From Paractinoplanes rishiriensis (GTDB lineage: Bacteria > Actinomycetota > Actinomycetes > Mycobacteriales > Micromonosporaceae), in NCBI RefSeq assembly GCF_016862375.1, contig NZ_BOMV01000056.1, positions 1 to 64,000 of the forward strand: 64,000 nt of DNA, read 5' to 3'. The position numbers were made by a program, and so were the translations under genes. Position 1 is the stretch's first letter, and every line of letters begins with the position of its first letter. Below, piece after piece: positions 43,538 to 52,463 of this stretch. The notes under the pieces were generated by a model. That model saw only the letters and a program-made list of their open reading frames with translations. It was not told the origin of the DNA and ran no database searches.

Positions 43538-44314
43538 ATGAGACGACGAATCCTGCTGAGTACCGGCGCAGCGGTGGCCGCGGCCGCCGGATTGGCCGGG
43601 TACCACACCCGAACAGGTGATTCGACGCCGGTGGTGCCGGACGCGCCGGCCGGGGTCGAACGCCTGGAACGCCGGTGGTCCAAGGCCCGCGGCCGCGAGG
43701 TCGACTTCTACACCGCGGTGCCGGCCGGCCACGGCGCCGGGCGCGGGCTGCCGGTGTGCCTGATCCTGCACGGCGGCTCCAAGACCCCGGCCGACTTCGC
43801 GAAGCTGGGCCTGGGCCGCTTCCTCACCGACGCGGTACGCCGGGGCGCTCCCCCGTTCGTGCTGGCCGGCGCGGACGGGGGCCGGCTGTTCTGGCGCCCG
43901 TCGGCCGGCGACGACCCGCAGCGCCTGGTGCACGACGAGATCCCGTTCTGGTGCCGGGCCCGCGCGTTCGACACCACCCGGATGGCGGCCTGGGGCTGGT
44001 CGATGGGTGGCTACGGCGCACTGCTGCTGGCCGAGGCGTTCCCGAGCTTTCTCCGGGCGGTGGCCGCGTTCTCCCCCGCGGTGCGGCCGGACGACGACGT
44101 CACCCGCAACGCCAGCCTGCTGCGCGGCACCCCGGTGGGCCTCTGGTGCGGCGACGACGACGGCTACTCCGACGACGTCCGCCACCTGGCCGGACGCCTG
44201 CCGGAACCGATGGCGGCCGGCAGCTTCGGACCCGGCCGGCACAACTTCGGCTACTGGTCGCGGTGCGTGCCCGATGCGTTCGACTTCCTCGGCGGGGCTT
44301 TACGACCCGGATGA
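43538..44314 (+). CDS. Twin-arginine-like exported esterase
   Basis: A 258-aa hydrolase. N-terminus MRRRILLSTGAAVAAAAGLAGY has consecutive Arg and a hydrophobic core, a possible Tat-type export signal. Catalytic elbow GWSMGGYG, oxyanion ILHGGS, and a C-terminal His in GRHNFGYW match esterase D-like proteins. The ATG at 43538 is preferred over the GTG three codons earlier. Confidence 0.84.
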   Translation: MRRRILLSTGAAVAAAAGLAGYHTRTGDSTPVVPDAPAGVERLERRWSKARGREVDFYTAVPAGHGAGRGLPVCLILHGGSKTPADFAKLGLGRFLTDAVRRGAPPFVLAGADGGRLFWRPSAGDDPQRLVHDEIPFWCRARAFDTTRMAAWGWSMGGYGALLLAEAFPSFLRAVAAFSPAVRPDDDVTRNASLLRGTPVGLWCGDDDGYSDDVRHLAGRLPEPMAAGSFGPGRHNFGYWSRCVPDAFDFLGGALRPG

Positions 44315-44368
44315 CGGTTCCGTACCGTGGTGACACAGAGCAACGGTTCCCACACGCTGGAGGATCCC

Positions 44369-44737
44369 ATGCGTCGTGCCGCTGTCCTACTCGCCCTCGT
44401 CGTGGCCGGTCTCTGGGTCGCCACCCCCGCCCAGGCCTTCGCCCACAACCACGTCCACAACGCCACCCTGCACGCCGTCCTGGACGCGTTCACCCTGGTG
44501 GTGGTGTCCGCGCCGGTCTGGACCGCACTGCTGTGGGCGGGCGGCAACCGCTGGCTGCTGGCCGGTCTGATCGGCGTGGTGCAGATTCCGGTCGCGGTCA
44601 TCGGCTTCGTGCCGATCGTCGACCCCTACCTGCACCTGACACTCTTCGTGATCGCCATCGCCCTGACCGGCGCCTCGCTGCGGATCGTCCGCCGGCAGGC
44701 GCGGGCCGCCGCAATCACCGCACCCACTCACCGGTAG
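44369..44737 (+). CDS. Small membrane protein
   Basis: A 122-aa protein with a signal peptide (cleavage near AQAFA) and about three membrane helices (residues 30-48, 55-76, 83-103). His-rich AHNHVHNATLH follows the cleavage site. GGAGG precedes the ATG. Function unknown. Its end overlaps the convergent gene by 23 bp. Confidence 0.7.
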   Translation: MRRAAVLLALVVAGLWVATPAQAFAHNHVHNATLHAVLDAFTLVVVSAPVWTALLWAGGNRWLLAGLIGVVQIPVAVIGFVPIVDPYLHLTLFVIAIALTGASLRIVRRQARAAAITAPTHR

Positions 44738-45137
44738 GCGCGCGGACGGCCAGGCCGACGACGTCCCGGCCGTCCCTGATCAACTCCACGTCGGGGCATC
44801 CGTTCGTCGCCGGGTGCCAGCCGCCGGACGGGTCCCGGACCGCGTTGTGCCGGCAGTGCTCCTCGTCGACGTATCCCCAGGCCAGCAGCAGGTCCCGGCC
44901 ACCCATCGAGTAGCGGCCCACGCTGGCGGTGCGGCCGTTCTCGTCGCGGCGGAAGAAGTCGGCCCGCAGGCCGGGCACCGGAACGCCCTCGAACGACGCG
45001 TCCTGCACGGTCCGATGCGGATGAAATTCGGTCAAGTCGGGCAACACGCCGCTGATCAAACCACATCGGAGATCCGGCTCAGGAAATTCACAACGTTCCC
45101 GTACACGTCGGTGATCGGGTTTTAACCTGGCTGTCAA
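44715..45137 (-). CDS. Hypothetical protein with uncertain start
   Basis: A 140-aa soluble protein. The N-terminal 35 codons use A/T-rich codons including a TTA (codon 5), unlike the C-terminal part, so the TTG start at 45137 may be wrong and a later start likely. The C-terminal half (YVDEEHCRHN, GWHPATNGCPDVELIRDG) looks like a genuine conserved domain. Not recognised. Confidence 0.5.
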   Translation of the reverse strand: MTARLKPDHRRVRERCEFPEPDLRCGLISGVLPDLTEFHPHRTVQDASFEGVPVPGLRADFFRRDENGRTASVGRYSMGGRDLLLAWGYVDEEHCRHNAVRDPSGGWHPATNGCPDVELIRDGRDVVGLAVRAPTGEWVR

Positions 45138-45142
45138 GTGTG

Positions 45143-45988
45143 ATGCCGGACAATGGACCCGTGGTGGCCGAGACGATGGTGCCGGTCAACGGCATCGAGT
45201 TGTGCGTCGAGACGTTCGGGGAGCCGACCGATCCCGCGCTGCTGCTGATCGCGGGCGGGGCCAGTTCGATGGACTGGTGGGAGGACGAGTTCTGCCGGCG
45301 GCTGGCCGCCGGCGGGCGCTGCGTGATCCGGTACGACCATCGGGACACCGGCCGCTCCACGTCGTTCCCGGCCGGCTGCCCGCCGTACTCCGGTGTGGAT
45401 CTGGCCCATGACGCACTCGGCGTGCTCGACGCACTCGGCGTGCACCGCGCCCACCTGGTCGGGATGGCCATGGGCGGAGCCCTGGCGCAGCGGATCGCGG
45501 TGGAGCGGCCGCACCGGGTGCGCTCGCTGACGCTGATGTCGGCGGTTCCGGGCGAGACGCCGGCACACCCGGCGCCGGCCGTGACCGACTGGTCGCACCG
45601 CCGCGCCTCGGTCCGCCGCATGATCGCCGCGATCCGGGAACGGGGCGGGCCGTTCACCGCCGACGAGCCGCACCTGCGCCGGCTCGCCGAACGGATCTAC
45701 GACCGCACCACCGACATGGCTGCCTCGCAGGCCAACCACCACTGCCTCGCGCACGGGCCGCCGGTCCGGCCGCGGCTCGGCTCGATCACTGCACCCACCC
45801 TGGTGCTGCACGGCACGCTCGACCGGGTGGTGCCGGCCGCCGACGCGCACGCGCTGGCCGCCGAGATCCCCGGCGCGCGGCTCGTCTGGCTCGACGGGGT
45901 GGGCCACGAGTTCCCGCCGATGGCGGTCTGGGCCCAGGTGATCGACGAGATCAGCGGCGAGGCGTCGCGCGGCCGTCAGCCCGCCTGA
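45143..45988 (+). CDS. Alpha/beta hydrolase-fold protein with an Ala nucleophile position
   Basis: A 281-aa protein of the alpha/beta hydrolase superfamily: oxyanion strand LLLIAGGASS, acid LDRVVP, His in GVGHEFPP. The nucleophile elbow reads G-M-A-M-G (residues 107-111), with Ala109 where Ser is expected, so normal esterase chemistry is unlikely. It is otherwise well formed and of full length. Start at ATG 45143; a GTG lies one codon earlier. Overlaps the convergent gene by 13 bp. Confidence 0.85.
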   Translation: MPDNGPVVAETMVPVNGIELCVETFGEPTDPALLLIAGGASSMDWWEDEFCRRLAAGGRCVIRYDHRDTGRSTSFPAGCPPYSGVDLAHDALGVLDALGVHRAHLVGMAMGGALAQRIAVERPHRVRSLTLMSAVPGETPAHPAPAVTDWSHRRASVRRMIAAIRERGGPFTADEPHLRRLAERIYDRTTDMAASQANHHCLAHGPPVRPRLGSITAPTLVLHGTLDRVVPAADAHALAAEIPGARLVWLDGVGHEFPPMAVWAQVIDEISGEASRGRQPA

Positions 45989-46605
45989 CCGCCCCGGCGC
46001 AGCTGGTTGAGCAGATAGATGCCGGCGCCCACCGAGCCGCCGCACAGCAGCAGGTACATCAGGACCGCCACCCCCTCGCCGTAGAACGGCATGGCGGCGA
46101 CCAGGAACACCATGAGCATGGCGGCGGCCGCGCAGGAGCCCGCCGTGACGATCCACCCGGTCGCCTTCGCCGCCACCGTCCAGTGCGGCGACGCGGTCAC
46201 CATCAGCATCCCGGCCACCGGGCTGATCACCGGCAGCACGACCGCGCCCGCGGTGAGCAGCCCGATCGCGGCGTACTCGGGCGCGCCCCCGGCGGTCGTG
46301 GTCCGGACCAGGCGCGGCACCGGCGGCGGCGCGATCAGCGCCGGCAACCGGATGTGCGGCGGCAGGTTGCCCCGCCGGGCCGCCGCCACCAGCGACTCGG
46401 GCGGCCCTAACCGCCCGATGATCGAGGCGGCGTCCTCGATCGGCTCGACCGCGCTGGCCCGGCGCGCCGCGATGTAGTCGGCCACCGTGCTCATCAGCTC
46501 GTCACGCAGTTCGGGCGACAGGTCCTCGCTCTGCGCCCACAACGCGGCGAGGTAGTCCAGGACGATCACATCGGTGTGGGCGAGAGGTGCCGTGGTCATG
46601 CCCAT
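45976..46605 (-). CDS. HAAS-domain membrane protein
   Basis: A 209-aa protein. The N-terminal helical part (residues 10-70; YLAALWAQSEDLSPELRDELMST-like pattern) is HAAS/DUF1700-like, followed by four membrane helices. HAAS proteins often act with PadR regulators or transporters; none is adjacent. A second in-frame ATG lies two codons downstream. Confidence 0.75.
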   Translation of the reverse strand: MGMTTAPLAHTDVIVLDYLAALWAQSEDLSPELRDELMSTVADYIAARRASAVEPIEDAASIIGRLGPPESLVAAARRGNLPPHIRLPALIAPPPVPRLVRTTTAGGAPEYAAIGLLTAGAVVLPVISPVAGMLMVTASPHWTVAAKATGWIVTAGSCAAAAMLMVFLVAAMPFYGEGVAVLMYLLLCGGSVGAGIYLLNQLRRGGQAG

Positions 46606-46812
46606 CAGGATCGGCGCCGGGTGGTCACGGCCACATCGGCCCGCGGACCGAATCTCGATCGGCGCATCTGCCTTTCGGCCGATGGGCCCGCCGCGCCACC
46701 GGTCGCGCCCGCCTCGACCGGCGAAGCCGCCGTACCGCCGATCACCCCGCGGCGGGATTGATTGATCTGAATTCGGATAAGTCAGGAGAAGCAGGCGACC
46801 GAAGGAGGACAC

Positions 46813-47370
46813 ATGACACGCGCGGTGTGGCCGAGGGTGATGGTCACCGGACACCGTTCCGAGCACCTGGACCCGGTGGCCCGCGCCTGGGTGCCCGGCG
46901 AGTTGCGCCGCCTGGCCGCCGGACTGCGCGCGGACCGCGGCACCACCACCGGTGTCTCCGGCATGGCGATCGGCGCGGATCTGTGGTGGGCGGACGCCGT
47001 GGTCGACGCCGGTCTGCGCCTCGAGGCGCACGTCCCGTTCCCGCAGCAGCCGGACGGATGGACGCCGGCGGACCGCGCCGAGTGGGAGCGCCTGCTGGGC
47101 CACGCCGCCCATGTCGTCACCTACGGCACCGGCTTCCACGTGCGGCATCTGCTCGCCCGCAACTGGGGCATGGTCCAGCGCAGCGACCAGGTCGTGGCGG
47201 TGTGGGTCCGGGGCCGGCCGGGCGGCACCCGCAGCGCCATCGAATACGCGGTCCGGCGTGGCCTGCGGCCGCTCTGGGTGGACCCGGTGGCCCGGGTCAC
47301 CACCTGGCCGTCGGTGGACTCGTGGTGGCGGATGCTCGCCCAGAAGGCCCGGCCGCGGCGCGCGGCCTGA
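46813..47370 (+). CDS. SLOG-family (YspA/YoqJ-like) nucleotide-sensor protein
   Basis: A 185-aa protein with the SLOG/Rossmannoid signature VMVTGHRS near the N-terminus and GMAIGADLW in the middle, as in DprA- and DUF1273-related proteins that bind nucleotide ligands. Length fits a stand-alone SLOG domain. GGAGGA precedes the ATG. Unknown function; such proteins appear in conflict and signalling systems, but no effector gene is next to it. Confidence 0.8.
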   Translation: MTRAVWPRVMVTGHRSEHLDPVARAWVPGELRRLAAGLRADRGTTTGVSGMAIGADLWWADAVVDAGLRLEAHVPFPQQPDGWTPADRAEWERLLGHAAHVVTYGTGFHVRHLLARNWGMVQRSDQVVAVWVRGRPGGTRSAIEYAVRRGLRPLWVDPVARVTTWPSVDSWWRMLAQKARPRRAA

Positions 47371-47387
47371 CCCGGCAGGATGGAGGC

Positions 47388-48272
47388 ATGCGACTCGTCT
47401 CCCTGCTGCCGTCGGCCACCGAGATCGCGTACGCGCTGGGGCTGGGCGACGACCTGGTCGGGGTGACCTTCGAGTGCGACGAGCCACCGCGGGCCCGGCA
47501 GGAGAAAACCGTGGTGGTGGGCGGCCGGGACACCCGCGGGATGACGCCGGCCGAGATCGACGACTACGTGAAGGGCCGGATGTCGGCCGGCGACGACCTG
47601 TACACGCTGCACGCGGACGCGCTGGCCGGCCTCGCCCCGGATCTGATCCTCACTCAGGACCTGTGCCGGGTCTGCGCGCTGCCGTCCGGCCACGTCGACG
47701 CGGCGCTCGACTACCTGGGCTGCCGGGCCGACGTGCTCTCGCTCGACCCGTACACGCTCGACCAGGTGCTGCGCACGTTCCGCGAGGTGGGCGCCGCGGC
47801 GGGGGTGCCGGAACGGGCCGAGGCCCTGGTGGCGGCGCTGCAGCTGCGCCTCGACCGGGTGGCCGCGGCGGTCGCCGGCCGATCCCGGCCGCGGGTGGCG
47901 GTGGTGGAGTGGGTGGACCCGCCGTTCACCGCCGGGCACTGGGTGCCCGACCTGGTGACGGCGGCGGGTGGCGTTCCGGTTGCGGCCCGCGGTGGACAGC
48001 GTTCGATCCAGGTCACGTACGAGGAGCTGGCCGCACCCGCACCCGAGATCGTCCTGGTCACCCCGTGCGGTTATCACCTGGGCGGCGCGGTCGAGCAGGC
48101 CGAGGCCGTAGTGCCGCACTTCCCGGGCGCACAGGTGTGGGCGATCGACGGCGACGGCCTGGTGGTGCGTCCGGGACCGCGACTGGTCGACGGGGTGGAA
48201 GCCATCGCGGCCGTCCTGCACCCGGACGCGGTGCCGGCACCGCCGCCCGGCTCGGTCGCCCGGGTGGCGTGA
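47388..48272 (+). CDS. BtuF/FepB-like cobalamin-binding protein
   Basis: A 294-aa protein of the periplasmic-binding class III fold (MRLVSLLPSATEIAYALG, LAPDLILTQDLCRVCAL). It lacks a signal peptide or lipobox, so it is cytosolic, unlike transport BtuF. Cytosolic cobalamin-binding proteins of this type are known in actinobacteria. GGAGG precedes the ATG. No BtuCD genes adjacent. Confidence 0.82.
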   Translation: MRLVSLLPSATEIAYALGLGDDLVGVTFECDEPPRARQEKTVVVGGRDTRGMTPAEIDDYVKGRMSAGDDLYTLHADALAGLAPDLILTQDLCRVCALPSGHVDAALDYLGCRADVLSLDPYTLDQVLRTFREVGAAAGVPERAEALVAALQLRLDRVAAAVAGRSRPRVAVVEWVDPPFTAGHWVPDLVTAAGGVPVAARGGQRSIQVTYEELAAPAPEIVLVTPCGYHLGGAVEQAEAVVPHFPGAQVWAIDGDGLVVRPGPRLVDGVEAIAAVLHPDAVPAPPPGSVARVA

Positions 48273-48282
48273 CCTCAGCTCT

Positions 48283-49056
48283 TCAACCGACCAGCGCCGG
48301 CTGCCGCTGCGGGGTGCCGGACCAGCGGCGGCGGGCCGCCTCGCGCACCAGCGACGCCCGGTACAGCCAGCCGATGTCCCGGCCGAACGACCAGGTCAGC
48401 GTCGCCAGCGCGACGGCCAGCGCGGCCACCGCGACCGGCGCCGGCAGCAGGTCCGGGGTGACCAGGGCCAGCACGATGCCCTGCAGCGCGGCCACCACCT
48501 TGCGGGAGAACCGCGGCGGCAGCGCGGCGGTCATCCAGGGCAGCGCCCAGGAGGCGGCCACGAACAGGTAGCGGTACGCACCCAGCGCCACGGTCCACCA
48601 GCCGAACCGGTCCCCGGCGTAGACGCTGAGCACCAGGATCAGGAACGCGTCGATCTCCATGTCGAACCGGGCACCGAGCGTCGTGGTGCAGCCGGTGCGC
48701 CGCGCCACCTGGCCGTCCACACCGTCCAGGGCGAGCGCCACGCCGGCGATCGCGACCAGCCAGACCGTGCTGACCGGCTCGGTGAACGACGTCACCACGA
48801 GCGCGGTCACCAGGCCGACCAGGATCGCCCGGCTGAACGTGATGACGTTCGCGGCACCCATCGAGCGCATCCCGGCCCGCTGCAGCCCGAGCGCCAGCGC
48901 CCCGCACAGGACCAGGCCGTACAACCCGCCCGCGACCAGGCCGGCCGGCGTCAGACCGAGGGTCACGGCCACCAGCGCCAGCAGTCCGAGCTGGGCGGTC
49001 AGGCCGGTCATCGGTCCGCGCGCGGGCGCCGCCGGGATCGCTGCGAGTGTCACCAT
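48283..49056 (-). CDS. CDP-alcohol phosphatidyltransferase
   Basis: A 257-aa membrane enzyme. The complete family motif is present: DGVDGQVAR followed by GARFDMEID (the D-x2-D-G-x2-A-R-x8-G-x3-D-x3-D pattern). About six helices. It transfers a phospho-alcohol from a CDP-activated donor, so it makes a phospholipid or phospho-linked head group. Divergent from the MDR gene of the pterin-like cluster; may attach the product to lipid (inference). Confidence 0.9.
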   Translation of the reverse strand: MVTLAAIPAAPARGPMTGLTAQLGLLALVAVTLGLTPAGLVAGGLYGLVLCGALALGLQRAGMRSMGAANVITFSRAILVGLVTALVVTSFTEPVSTVWLVAIAGVALALDGVDGQVARRTGCTTTLGARFDMEIDAFLILVLSVYAGDRFGWWTVALGAYRYLFVAASWALPWMTAALPPRFSRKVVAALQGIVLALVTPDLLPAPVAVAALAVALATLTWSFGRDIGWLYRASLVREAARRRWSGTPQRQPALVG

Positions 49057-49150
49057 GCCTCCAAGGCAAGATCGGCTGCGTAGGGTTACCGCTGTCAGCG
49101 CTTAACACGCGCGCTGGCGAGGTTCGGTTCAGCTGGCGAGGAGAAAGCCC

Positions 49151-50125
49151 ATGTCGGGTGATGCGCGTGCCTTCTGGCTTGCTTACCCCGGAAAGGGGGA
49201 GATACGCCCGGAACACGTAGCCGCCCCCGCCGGCGACGAGGTGCTGGTCCGCACCCTGCACACCGGAGTGAGCCGGGGCACGGAGACGCTGGTCTTCACC
49301 GGCCGGGTGCCGGCGAGCCAGTGGCCGCACATGCGCGCGCCGTTCCAGCACGGCGACTTCCCGGCCCCGGTCAAGTACGGATACCTGAACGTCGGCGTGG
49401 TCGAGCAGGGCCCCGCGGAACTGCTCGGCCGGACCGTATTCTCGCTGTTCCCGCACCAGACCCGGTTCGTCGTGCCGGCCTCGGCGGTGACCGTGGTGCC
49501 GGACGACGTGCCCGCGCACCGGGCCGTGCTGGCCGGCACCGTGGAGACCGCGGTGAACGCGCTGTGGGACGCGGCGCCCCTGGTCGGCGACCGGATCGCG
49601 GTGGTCGGCGGGGGCATGGTGGGTTGTTCGGTCGCGGCCATCGCCGCGATGCTTCCAGGGGTACGCGTCCAGCTCGTGGACCCGGACGAGTCGCGCGCGG
49701 CGGTCGCGGACCGGCTCGGGGTGTCGTACGTCCACCCGGACGACGCCCTGGGCGACTGTGACCTGGCCATCCACGCGAGCGCCACCTCGGCCGGGCTGAC
49801 CCGCGCTCTCGAACTGCTGGCTCCCGAGGGGACGGTCGTGGAGCTGAGCTGGTACGGCGACCGGGAGGTCACGGTGCCGCTGGGCGAGTTCTTCCACTCC
49901 CGCCGGCTGACCGTGCGCAGCAGCCAGGTGGGCGGAATCACCCCGGGCCGCCGCCGCACCTACGCCGAACGCCTGGCGGTGGCCCTCGACCTGCTGCGGA
50001 ACCCGGTCTTCGAGACGCTGGTCACCGGCCGCTCCGGCTTCGACGAGTTGCCCGAGGTGCTGCCGCGGCTCGCGGACGGTAGCCTTCCCGCCCTCTGCCA
50101 CGTGATCGACTATCCCGAGGAGTAG
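49151..50125 (+). CDS. MDR-family dehydrogenase (zinc site not apparent)
   Basis: A 324-aa medium-chain dehydrogenase/reductase. Rossmann motif VVGGGMVGCSVAA lies at about residue 153. The N-terminal catalytic domain lacks the Cys/His zinc ligands normally seen (VSRGTETLVF replaces them), so it may be zinc-independent. Three bases before the PTPS-like gene. Substrate unknown. Confidence 0.85.
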   Translation: MSGDARAFWLAYPGKGEIRPEHVAAPAGDEVLVRTLHTGVSRGTETLVFTGRVPASQWPHMRAPFQHGDFPAPVKYGYLNVGVVEQGPAELLGRTVFSLFPHQTRFVVPASAVTVVPDDVPAHRAVLAGTVETAVNALWDAAPLVGDRIAVVGGGMVGCSVAAIAAMLPGVRVQLVDPDESRAAVADRLGVSYVHPDDALGDCDLAIHASATSAGLTRALELLAPEGTVVELSWYGDREVTVPLGEFFHSRRLTVRSSQVGGITPGRRRTYAERLAVALDLLRNPVFETLVTGRSGFDELPEVLPRLADGSLPALCHVIDYPEE

Positions 50126-50128
50126 CTC

Positions 50129-50527
50129 TTGTTCAGCGTCACCGTCCGCGACCACATCATGATCGCGCACAGCTTCTCCGGCGCGGTCTTCGGACCGGCC
50201 CAGAAGCTGCACGGGGCCACGTTCGTGGTGGACGCCACGTTCCGCCGCCCCGAACTGGACGACGACAACATCGTGGTGGACATCGGCCGGGCGAGCGAGG
50301 AACTGCACGCGATCTGCGGCGGCCTCAGCTACCGCAACCTGGACGACGAGAAGGACTTCGCGGGCGTGAACACGTCCACGGAATACCTGGCCAAGGTGAT
50401 CGCCGACCGGCTCGCCGCCAAGGTGGCGTCCGGTGACCTGGGCGCCGGCGCCGCGGGCCTGACCGGCATCGCGGTGACCCTGCACGAGTCGCACATCGCG
50501 TGGGCGAGCTACGAGCGGGGTCTGTGA
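50129..50527 (+). CDS. 6-pyruvoyl-tetrahydropterin synthase / QueD homologue, atypical active site
   Basis: A 132-aa protein of the tunnelling fold. It keeps His14 (MIAHSF) and His28 (LHGATF) of the zinc site, but the third zinc His is Ala30, and the position of the catalytic Cys (four before His28) is Ala24. Late motif TLHESHIAW. It therefore probably does different chemistry from PTPS or QueD. TTG start with GAGG upstream; stop overlaps the GT4 start. Confidence 0.85.
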   Translation: MFSVTVRDHIMIAHSFSGAVFGPAQKLHGATFVVDATFRRPELDDDNIVVDIGRASEELHAICGGLSYRNLDDEKDFAGVNTSTEYLAKVIADRLAAKVASGDLGAGAAGLTGIAVTLHESHIAWASYERGL

Positions 50528-51639
50528 GCTCGCCCCTGTGGGCGGTGCTGCCGGGCGGCATCGACGACCCGGCGGCACCGAGCGGCGGCAACCGCTACGA
50601 CCGGATCGTCCTGTCGCTGCTGTCCGGCGACCGCAATCCCGCGGCCCGCAACCGCGCGGCCGATCCCGCCGCCCAAAACCGCCGCGCGGCCGATCCCGCA
50701 CAGGCGGCACCGCCGCTCACCCGGGACGTGCACGAGATCGCGATCCCCGGTTCCTGGCCCAGCCCCGCCCCGGCGGCCCGCGCCACCCTCGCCCGCGCCT
50801 TGGGCGACGTTCCCGACAAGTCCGATGTGCTGCTGGACGGCCTCGTCGCCTGCGGGGTGCCCGACGTGCTCCAGCCCCACCGGCGGCGGCTGCGGCTCGT
50901 CATCCTGGTGCACCTGCCGCTCAGCGACGAGACCGGCCTCGAGCCCGCCGAGGCCACGCGGCTCCGGGAAGCCGAGGGCGCGGCCCTGCGCCACGCCACC
51001 GCGGTCATCGCGACCAGCGCCGCCGCCGCGGCGCGCATTTCCGACATGCACGGCATATCTGGGGTGGCGGTGGCGATTCCCGGGGTCGACCCCGCTCCCC
51101 CGGCCGTCCCGGACCCACGCGGGCACCGGCTGCTCTGCGTCGCCTCGGTGACCCCGCGCAAGGGGCAGGACCTGCTGGTCGCGGCCCTGGAGCGGGACCT
51201 GGCCGACCTCGAGTGGGACTGTACGTTCGTGGGAGCCGTCGGCAAGCCTGTCCCGTTCCGCCACCCGGCGATCCGATTCGTCGGGCCCCGCACGGGGCAG
51301 GCGCTGGGTGACGCGTACGGCCGCAGTGATCTTTTTGTTCTTCCTTCCCGGGCGGAGACCTACGGCATGGTGGTGACCGAGGCCCTGGCCCACGCCGTGC
51401 CGGTGCTCGCCACCGAGGTGGGCGGCGTCCCGGAGGCCCTGGGGCACGCGCCGGACGGCAGCCGGCCGGGCCTCCTGATCCCGCCCGGCGACCCGGCCGC
51501 ACTCGCCGCCGCGCTGCGCGCCTGGCTCACCGGCCCGGCGCTGCGCGAGCGACTGCGCACCGCCGCGCTGGGCCGCCGCGAAACCCTGCCGACCTGGACC
51601 GATACCGCCCGACGAGTGAGCGAGGTGCTCGACCGATGA
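50524..51639 (+). CDS. Glycosyltransferase family 4
   Basis: A 371-aa GT-B enzyme. C-terminal donor site has LCVASVTPRKGQD, FVLPSRAETYGMVVTEALA (the E-x7-E motif) and PVLATEVGGVPEAL. A Pro/Ala- and Arg-rich insertion (residues about 35-65) contains a repeat NRxAADPA. GTG start overlaps the PTPS-like stop. It would glycosylate the cluster product. Confidence 0.9.
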   Translation: MSSPLWAVLPGGIDDPAAPSGGNRYDRIVLSLLSGDRNPAARNRAADPAAQNRRAADPAQAAPPLTRDVHEIAIPGSWPSPAPAARATLARALGDVPDKSDVLLDGLVACGVPDVLQPHRRRLRLVILVHLPLSDETGLEPAEATRLREAEGAALRHATAVIATSAAAAARISDMHGISGVAVAIPGVDPAPPAVPDPRGHRLLCVASVTPRKGQDLLVAALERDLADLEWDCTFVGAVGKPVPFRHPAIRFVGPRTGQALGDAYGRSDLFVLPSRAETYGMVVTEALAHAVPVLATEVGGVPEALGHAPDGSRPGLLIPPGDPAALAAALRAWLTGPALRERLRTAALGRRETLPTWTDTARRVSEVLDR

Positions 51640-52403
51640 CCGGAGAGTTCAGCGAAACGTGGCTGGGGCTGCGCGAACCCGCCGACGCCGAGGCCCGCAG
51701 CACCGAACTCGTGGGGCTGATATCGGGGCCGATCCGGACCATCCGCGACCTGGGCTGCGGCACCGGCTCGCTGGGCCGCTGGCTGGCGCCGCAGCTGACC
51801 GGGCCGCAGCACTGGATCATGGCGGACCGGGACCCGGCGCTCCTGGAGCACGCCGCGGCCAACATGCCGTTCCCCGGCGTCACCGTGACGACCGCGCTCG
51901 GCGACGTGACCGGGCTGAGCGCCGCCGACCTGGCGGAGGCCGACCTGGTCACCTGCTCGGCGCTGCTCGACCTGCTCACCGAGGAGGAGGTCGGCGACCT
52001 GGCCGCGGCCTGCGCGGGGTCGGGCACGCCGGCGCTGTTCACCCTGTCGGTGGCCGGCGAGGTAGTGTTCGAGCCGGCGCTGCCCGAGGACGGGGTGGTC
52101 GAGGAGGCGTTCAACGAGCACCAGCGGCGGGTGGTCGGCGGCCGCCGGCTGCTCGGTCCGGACGCGCCCGCGGTGGCGGCCGCCGCGTTCGAGAAGGCCG
52201 GCGCCACCGTGGTCACCCGGCCCAGCCCGTGGCGGCTCGGGCCGGAGCGACCGGAACTGACCGCCGAATGGCTGCGCGGATGGGTGGCCGCGGCCGCCGA
52301 GCAGCGTCCCGACCTGGATCTTGACGGTTACCTGCGTAGGCGGCTCGCGGACCTGCCGGGCGCCCGAGTCGGACATGTTGATCTTTTGGCGATCTTCGGC
52401 TGA
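51636..52403 (+). CDS. SAM-dependent methyltransferase
   Basis: A 255-aa class I methyltransferase with motif I IRDLGCGTGSLG and ADRDPALLEHA. ATG overlaps the GT4 stop, so it is in the operon. Target unknown; a tailoring step is likely. Confidence 0.88.
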   Translation: MTGEFSETWLGLREPADAEARSTELVGLISGPIRTIRDLGCGTGSLGRWLAPQLTGPQHWIMADRDPALLEHAAANMPFPGVTVTTALGDVTGLSAADLAEADLVTCSALLDLLTEEEVGDLAAACAGSGTPALFTLSVAGEVVFEPALPEDGVVEEAFNEHQRRVVGGRRLLGPDAPAVAAAAFEKAGATVVTRPSPWRLGPERPELTAEWLRGWVAAAAEQRPDLDLDGYLRRRLADLPGARVGHVDLLAIFG

Positions 52404-52463
52404 ACCCTTCATGCCCGTCCCGGCGTACTAGGGGAGGACGGGCGAACAGAGGGGGACGACGAC

